Assembly: GCF_014805625.2 (NCBI RefSeq)
Contig: NW_023998476.1
Coordinates: 62,001-126,000 of the forward strand
DNA length: 64,000 nucleotides
Origin: Glossina fuscipes
Lineage: Eukaryota > Arthropoda > Insecta > Diptera > Glossinidae
Reading direction: 5' to 3'
Shown: positions 58,964-64,000 of the stretch, piece after piece
How the letters are laid out: every line of letters begins with the position of its first letter
How positions within the stretch are numbered: position 1 is the stretch's first letter
The notes under the pieces: model-generated
What the model was told of the DNA's origin: nothing
What the model saw: only the letters and a program-made list of their open reading frames with translations
The model's database searches: none
Position numbers and translations under genes: made by a program

Positions 58964-61900
58964 ATGGAGTCAAAAAAAATGTTGAGACATCGTGCTAATG
59001 CAATAAACAGTGATCGGAAAGCAATTGATCCGCTATTGCGGCATTCACAAATTATTGAAGATATTGATGATGAGACAAAAGTATTTGGATATTACATAAG
59101 AAAGCAGGTTTATATTCGAAACGAATTTAATCTTTAATACGGGGAGGTTTACTTTCAGACACATATTATTTTTATTATTGCCGCGAGTTTACGAGTTTAG
59201 TAGCTTATAGAACTTGACTAAGAGAGAAATGCAATTAAAAGAGAAACCATACTTCTCAAGCTTGCAGTTTTTTTGTTGCATGTTCCCTAAAAGGGGAAAA
59301 TAAAAATGTGAAAACCGAGTGCGCAAAAAAATCTTTTAGGTCAAATTCGCTCAAGCTTAGCAGAGCATATCAGAATTTATATAACATGTATAAATAAATA
59401 TTATGTTAAAACTAAAACTAATATTTTATTTTGTTAGACCACTGGTATAAAAACTTACTTTATCTCTCGTGATAAAATTAAATCCTATTGGGCTCCGGTA
59501 TTTTTAAGTTTTTGGATCTTGCTATATTATGGTATTGCGATACCAGCTTTTCATCAATTGCCAAATTCCCTAAGCTATCAGGATGAAATTCTTCACAAAG
59601 ATCGTTTCATAGCTGAACGTGCTGAAGTTCATTTACATAAGATTACCGAAATCGGTCCCCGCGTAGTTGGAAGTGTTGAAAACGAAGTTATGACTATCGC
59701 TTACCTAAAAGAGCAGTTTAGAAAATTGAAAGATGAAGCCAAATCTTTTTATAAAATTGAATATGACCTACAGGTGGCCTCTGGCAGTTATATCCATTGG
59801 AAAATGATTAATTCATATCAAGGTGTACAGAATTTCATAATCAAAATTGGACCCAAAAACACAAATAGTACCTCTTACTTGCTAGTAAATAGCCATTTTG
59901 ATTCTGTACCCAGGGGTCCTGGAGCTGGAGATGACGGGGTTATGGTCTCCGTCATGCTTGAAGTACTTCGTGTTTTGTCACAATCGCCGCATCATCTTAA
60001 TAATCCGGTTATTTTTCTTTTTAATGGAGCCGAGGAGAACCCTTTACAGGGATCACACGCATTCGTTACTCGACACAAATGGGCCAGACATGCAAGGTAA
60101 TCCAAACCAAAAAATAAAAAAAGTTAAAGGCATTTAATTTCATTGATGCCTATTTTCAGAGCTTTAATTAATTTGGACTCAGCTGGTAGTGGAGGCCGTG
60201 AAATTCTTTTCCAATCAGGACCTAATCATCCCTGGTTAATGAAGGCAAGATAATTTGTTAACCACACTCACTTACATCTTTACGTTATTCGAACGTCAAC
60301 AACTCAGAAATCTATCTCCTTCAATGCAGCAATTTTTTGAACCTTTTATTATATGACTATTCCTAGGGAAACTGAATCTTTATATGGCAAAAATGCTTAA
60401 CTTTCAACACTCGTCAAAGAAAATTCGTTCATAATAACAATTCGCTGTAAAAATTAATCTTACCAAACAAATCAGGTAGATCTATTTTTTGGATCCGAAC
60501 CCATATAAGGGCTCTAATGAAAAATGACCATTTATATATCAAAAAGGGTTAATTTTTAAGATTTTATGATGAAAAGTGGTCGTTAGTAAATTAATCATAA
60601 GACATTTGAATCATATATGTCATCTCTTGAGGCTCAACTGCACCATATGAAGAGGCTCTCATGACAGCAACTAGCGAATAAAACAAATAAGAAAATTATA
60701 GCTGGTCATGATCGAATCTTGTATACGCATCACCTCCTAAAAAAGACTAAAAAAAGGGAAAGAACTAAATTTTTATACTCTATAAAATAGAGTAGACGCT
60801 GCCGATTTTTTATATATTTTTCTTTTTATACATTATAAAATTGAGTGGGCGTGCTCGATTAGGTATACTCAAACCGCATTGAGATTTGAATTCTTGAATG
60901 CCGATTCTCTATCCGAGACTCTTATCTACTTGATTTTGCGACTATGAGAACGCTGGCAACTTGACTTGGTTAAGAGAGTCCGTGCTTTCGAACTCTAAAT
61001 TAGAATAAGTAGTGATTATGGAAAACCTGGCTCAGGCTGATTTTAAACCTATCTTATTGAGAAGAGATTTTTAAGATAATACAAATATTTTTGCAGTTAT
61101 ACAAAGCCTCGGTACCGCATCCATTCGCCTCCACAGTAGCCGAAGAAATGTTCGAACGACATTTTATACCTTCGGACACGGACTTTCGAATATTTCGTGA
61201 TTATGGAAAAATACCTGGTCTTGATATGGCCCACCAGTATAACGGTTATGTCTACCACACTCGATACGATCGTCCAAAAATTATTACTCGAAACACTTTA
61301 CAAAATACTGGTGATAATGTTTTGGCTTTAGTGCGTGCCATTGCAAATTCAACTGAATTAGAAGACACCGAGGTAAGCACTATATAATGCAAATGTTACT
61401 TTGGTTATTATATAATATAACTGTACAAAGGAATAGTAGGATAGGATCAAAATATATTACACGTCCTTACACATACATAGCGTCTTTCAACTAGAGGTTA
61501 CGCAACAGAGCCATCGTGTGGCAAGCAGCGCTGCGGGTGTTCTCAGGAACTGCACCAAATGATCGCTGAAGGGATTTCTAAACTATTTTTCCTGGGTTCT
61601 TGGAGCCCCAAATGCCACAGTTCGATTTTTTTACGCAACAGATGAAAATAAACCTCTTCAACTTTAATTCAAAAACCATTATCGCGAAATCTCACTATTT
61701 CAACATTTTGCAGGAGTGCAAGTGAACATGATGGACTTCTGGATAACTAAGAACTGATCTTTAGGCATTGCGTTCCGCATTATAGAAGTGAAATTCTTCT
61801 AGAATTGGCTTAGAAGGAAATAGACTACACTGACCTGCAAAGGCCATAGCAGATTTTTCGTATTCGACTGAACACCTAAATACGTCCACATATAATGGCC

Positions 61901-64000
61901 CTTAAAGCTGTATTGTAGCTCTAAACATTTATTCTCAGTCATGCATGGCTGATTATCTTAAAAGTAATGTAACCAAAAGACGTCTTTACAGAAATGCAAT
62001 TCCTTTAACAAAAGCCATATTATGATGCACGCTATCGTTTGTACGTTCTTTAACGTGTCTCTCAGAGTCCACTTCGCATGCATCTGATTTTATTGTCCAG
62101 AAATAGTGCGCCAATATTTCAGAAGTCCATTTCCGCTGATATCTTTACTCTACGAATTATGTTCAAAGAAAGAAGTGGGTTTAAGAGACATAAGGTTACA
62201 TGTGTATTGTCGTGCTTAGCGATTTTTTGCTTTGGGAAAAATGAATCAAGGCATGGCTTATTCACCGGATTCATCATACTTAACCGCCTGAGAATTTTTC
62301 CTTCCCCAAAACCCAAAGGACCCATGAAAGAACGGACTTTTGTCACGATCAAGATTATACCAAAAAGCGCGAGCAGCAGTACTTCGGGGACTGGAATAAG
62401 CGTTGGCACAAGTGGATTATAACGAAGGAGGATTACTTTGAAGGGAACAAAATGGACATTGATGAGTAAATAAAAAGCCACTTCTCTTTTTGAACAAACT
62501 TGTTCGTCGCTTAGCGCGCCACAGTTCTCCAGAAAGTAATCTCTGCGAGAATGCTTGAAAGTGCACTTTCAGTGATACATTACTACCCAAATTTCGACAG
62601 CAAGTGACAAATTAAGGAACAAGCTTTGTTTCCTGGAAAATTTTCTGTTGTCGCCTCGAAGTACGTTTTTATTAATCATGTGTGCCTTGGGATTTTTATG
62701 ATCTTTTCTGTTTTTATTGATGGTTAAGGCGTAAAGAGATACGTGTACGTCGTTATCTGTATTAACAAAACCAGACTTGACTTGCGTTTCCGTGAACAGT
62801 ATTATCAATCAGGAAAGCAATGTCTATAAGATAAGAGCATTCTCTCCACGTCATTATATTCATTTTCTTTTTATTGTTTGTTTGGAGTTACGTTTACGCC
62901 CTAATAGCAGCACATGGTGGGATGCACATCTTAGCCGGAAAAGCCTGACACACATCAAAACAGCTTCTTTACCCAAGTGTGTCGTTCGCACAAGTTCATT
63001 GTTGGAAGCTTTATACACAACCTTATCAGTGCGTATATTGCGTGAGATGCCCTCCAAAGCCCAGGTAAAATTATTATGCTTCAAACGTAAAGCTCGCACT
63101 TTGATATTTTCGCCATGGATTTGAACTTCGTGTATGCGAAAAAGAGCTAACTTTGTTTTGGCCGCTGGACGACCTAACTCGAACTTCCGCTTTTTGTGGC
63201 TCAGCGCCTACGAGCACAATCATGGTTGATGCCCTACGCAAAACCACTAAAAGAAAAATTTTTGGCAACTGCAAACAGTAAGGCTTAAAGCTACATTCAG
63301 GCGTTCTGATCGGTTACTAGTCATAAAAGAAAACACTGTATATTTTTGTTATTGTTGTGTTGCTTTTGTGTGAATTTTAACACAGCTTCGATTGTATTAT
63401 TCTAGTTTTATTACTAATCGGGATTATTTAGCTGCAAAAATTGCGTTATGCCTTGTGATGTCTCCTTGATGTTGCTTAGAATACGGCCATTAATATAGTT
63501 TTTGCAAGCAAAAATTATAATTTGCTTTACTTTGTTTCTTTTTCATTCAGAAATTTGCTGCAGGTCATGTTGTCTTCTACGATATAATGGGATTGTTTTT
63601 GGTGTTCTATGACGAGTCAATGGGCATTTTATTAAATATTGCGGTGTCGTTAGCAGCTGTGGCCGCCTGTATTTGTTCGACTAAAGTGATAGCCAGTCAA
63701 GTTGATTTGACTGTAAGCGAACTCATTAAACATATCACATTGACTTCTGGCGCTCAATTATTGGCAGTAATAGTGGCTTCAGTGTTATGTTTGCTCATGG
63801 CTCTTGTACTGGATGGGATAAATGTGTCTATGTCTTGGTTTACGTTTTCTTGGTTAATTTTGGGATTGTACTTTTGCCCATCACTTTTTGGAATGTTTAT
63901 AATACCGGCCATGTATTTTCGTTTTACTCGCGATGTAAGTGTCCACTATTTATGTAAATAATGAAAATATTTACAATTTTTTAATGCTTTTTTTAGGTAC
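58964..64000 (+). CDS. M28 family zinc metallopeptidase, ERMP1-like, copy 2 (runs off the right edge)
   Basis: Exons seen: 58964-59107 ([19 protein letters not shown]), 59438-60096, 60160-60244, 61097-61372, 63551-63934 and 63997 onward; phases agree. Peptidase motifs match copy 1: [38 protein letters not shown] and YVYHTRYD, so all zinc ligands and catalytic Glu are kept. A TM segment ([15 protein letters not shown]) precedes the domain; the 384-nt exon 63551-63934 carries several TM segments and has exactly the length of its counterpart in copy 1 (32411-32794). The 60244/61097 junction needs a GC donor (GAAG|GCAAGA); reading on hits TAA after two codons, and the next GT is out of reach. Copy 1 lacks this intron: it reads straight through [13 protein letters not shown]. 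The 2.2-kb intron before 63551 contains a mariner relic and a RpS8 retrocopy. Confidence 0.93.
60280..60690 (+). repeat. Dispersed repeat family C, copy 3 (in an M28 intron)
   Basis: Blocks tattcctagggaaactgaatctttatatggcaaa, ttttttggatccgaacccatataagggctc and gatgaaaagtggtcg match copies 1 and 2. It fills most of the GC-AG intron, with a repeat-B-like piece after it (60705-60900). Confidence 0.6.
62220..62470 (+). mobile_element. Mariner relic, transposase C-terminus (irritans-like)
   Basis: Across frameshifts the plus strand reads [19 protein letters not shown], then [20 protein letters not shown] and GNKMDIDE with a stop. These match the end of irritans-type mariner transposases (YSPDLAPxDFFLFPK.. 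WxKRWHKCI..GDYFEGD). No terminal repeats were found. It lies in the intron of the second M28 gene. Confidence 0.7.
62875..63200 (-). pseudogene. Retropseudogene of ribosomal protein S8 (RpS8), partial
   Basis: The minus strand contains [16 protein letters not shown] (63200 onward), then a diverged but alignable centre ([40 protein letters not shown]) and the end [14 protein letters not shown]. These correspond to RpS8 [16 protein letters not shown]..., GGNxKYRALRL..., [16 protein letters not shown]... and SHYLLPLGRKRGAK. It has no introns, a frame shift upstream of the LGRP block, many substitutions and no intact ATG, and it is antisense inside an M28 intron: a decayed, 5'- and 3'-truncated retrocopy. 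RpS8 itself is a 40S subunit protein. Confidence 0.85.

Overview
The window looks like euchromatic DNA from a higher fly (Diptera, Schizophora; a tephritid-like fruit fly is my best guess, but the species is not provable here). Reasons: short GT-AG introns (often 60-100 nt), strongly AT-rich intergenic DNA, insect gene families (MADF-BESS, Ly6/quiver-like, LITAF-like, RGK GTPase, several M28 metallopeptidases) and abundant decayed mariner, LINE, LTR and Tigger elements. There are no bacterial operons, CRISPR arrays, tRNAs or rRNAs. A 10-base run of N at 26915-26924 is an assembly gap.

Layout. 437-2938 (-): Vps35, the retromer core subunit, seven exons, with the C-terminus beyond the left edge. 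4959-5693 (+): a small two-exon MADF-BESS gene. 6.1-7.2 kb (-): a LINE relic. 8.7-11.2 kb (+): protein-like exon pieces mixed with a transposase-like relic, interrupted by an LTR plus gag relic (9977-10835). 12908-25487 (-): a long RGK-type GTPase gene, 14 exons found, with the GTPase core at 14.0-16.1 kb and a Ser-rich N-terminal extension; an almost complete mariner (22538-23825) lies in one intron. 25637-27345 (+): a Ly6/uPAR-like secreted or GPI protein. 28.0-29.2 kb: a second LINE relic. 30.1-30.5 kb (-): exons of a WD40 protein, possibly Gemin5-like. 31181-34331 (+): first M28 (ERMP1-like) metallopeptidase. 34442-35190: a 178-bp tandem array. 37798-39968 (+): an eight-exon conserved-looking protein I do not recognise, followed by a CT-rich tract. 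43-47.7 kb: orphan pieces (a GGACT-like exon, a LITAF-like first exon, an unassigned exon). 52415-53153: a Tigger/pogo-type deletion derivative. 53925-54424 (-) and 54812-55787 (+): an unrecognised multi-pass protein and a Bax-inhibitor/Lifeguard-like membrane protein, arranged head to head. 57361-57750: a solo LTR. 58964-64000 (+): second ERMP1-like metallopeptidase, running off the right edge, with a mariner relic and a RpS8 retropseudogene in one intron.

Functionally this is a mixed neighbourhood of housekeeping and regulatory genes rather than one pathway. The clearest relationship is the pair of M28 peptidase paralogues, which share exon phases and an equal-length 384-nt exon; each appears to need a GC-AG intron, at different positions. 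The rest of the window is mainly a record of transposon decay. I did not find a convincing new biological system. The best candidates for a second look are the dimeric 178-bp array, the paired GC-AG introns, the unrecognised 37.8-kb gene, the RpS8 retrocopy and the unassigned exon chains. All homology calls come from recognising motifs by eye; no database search was run.
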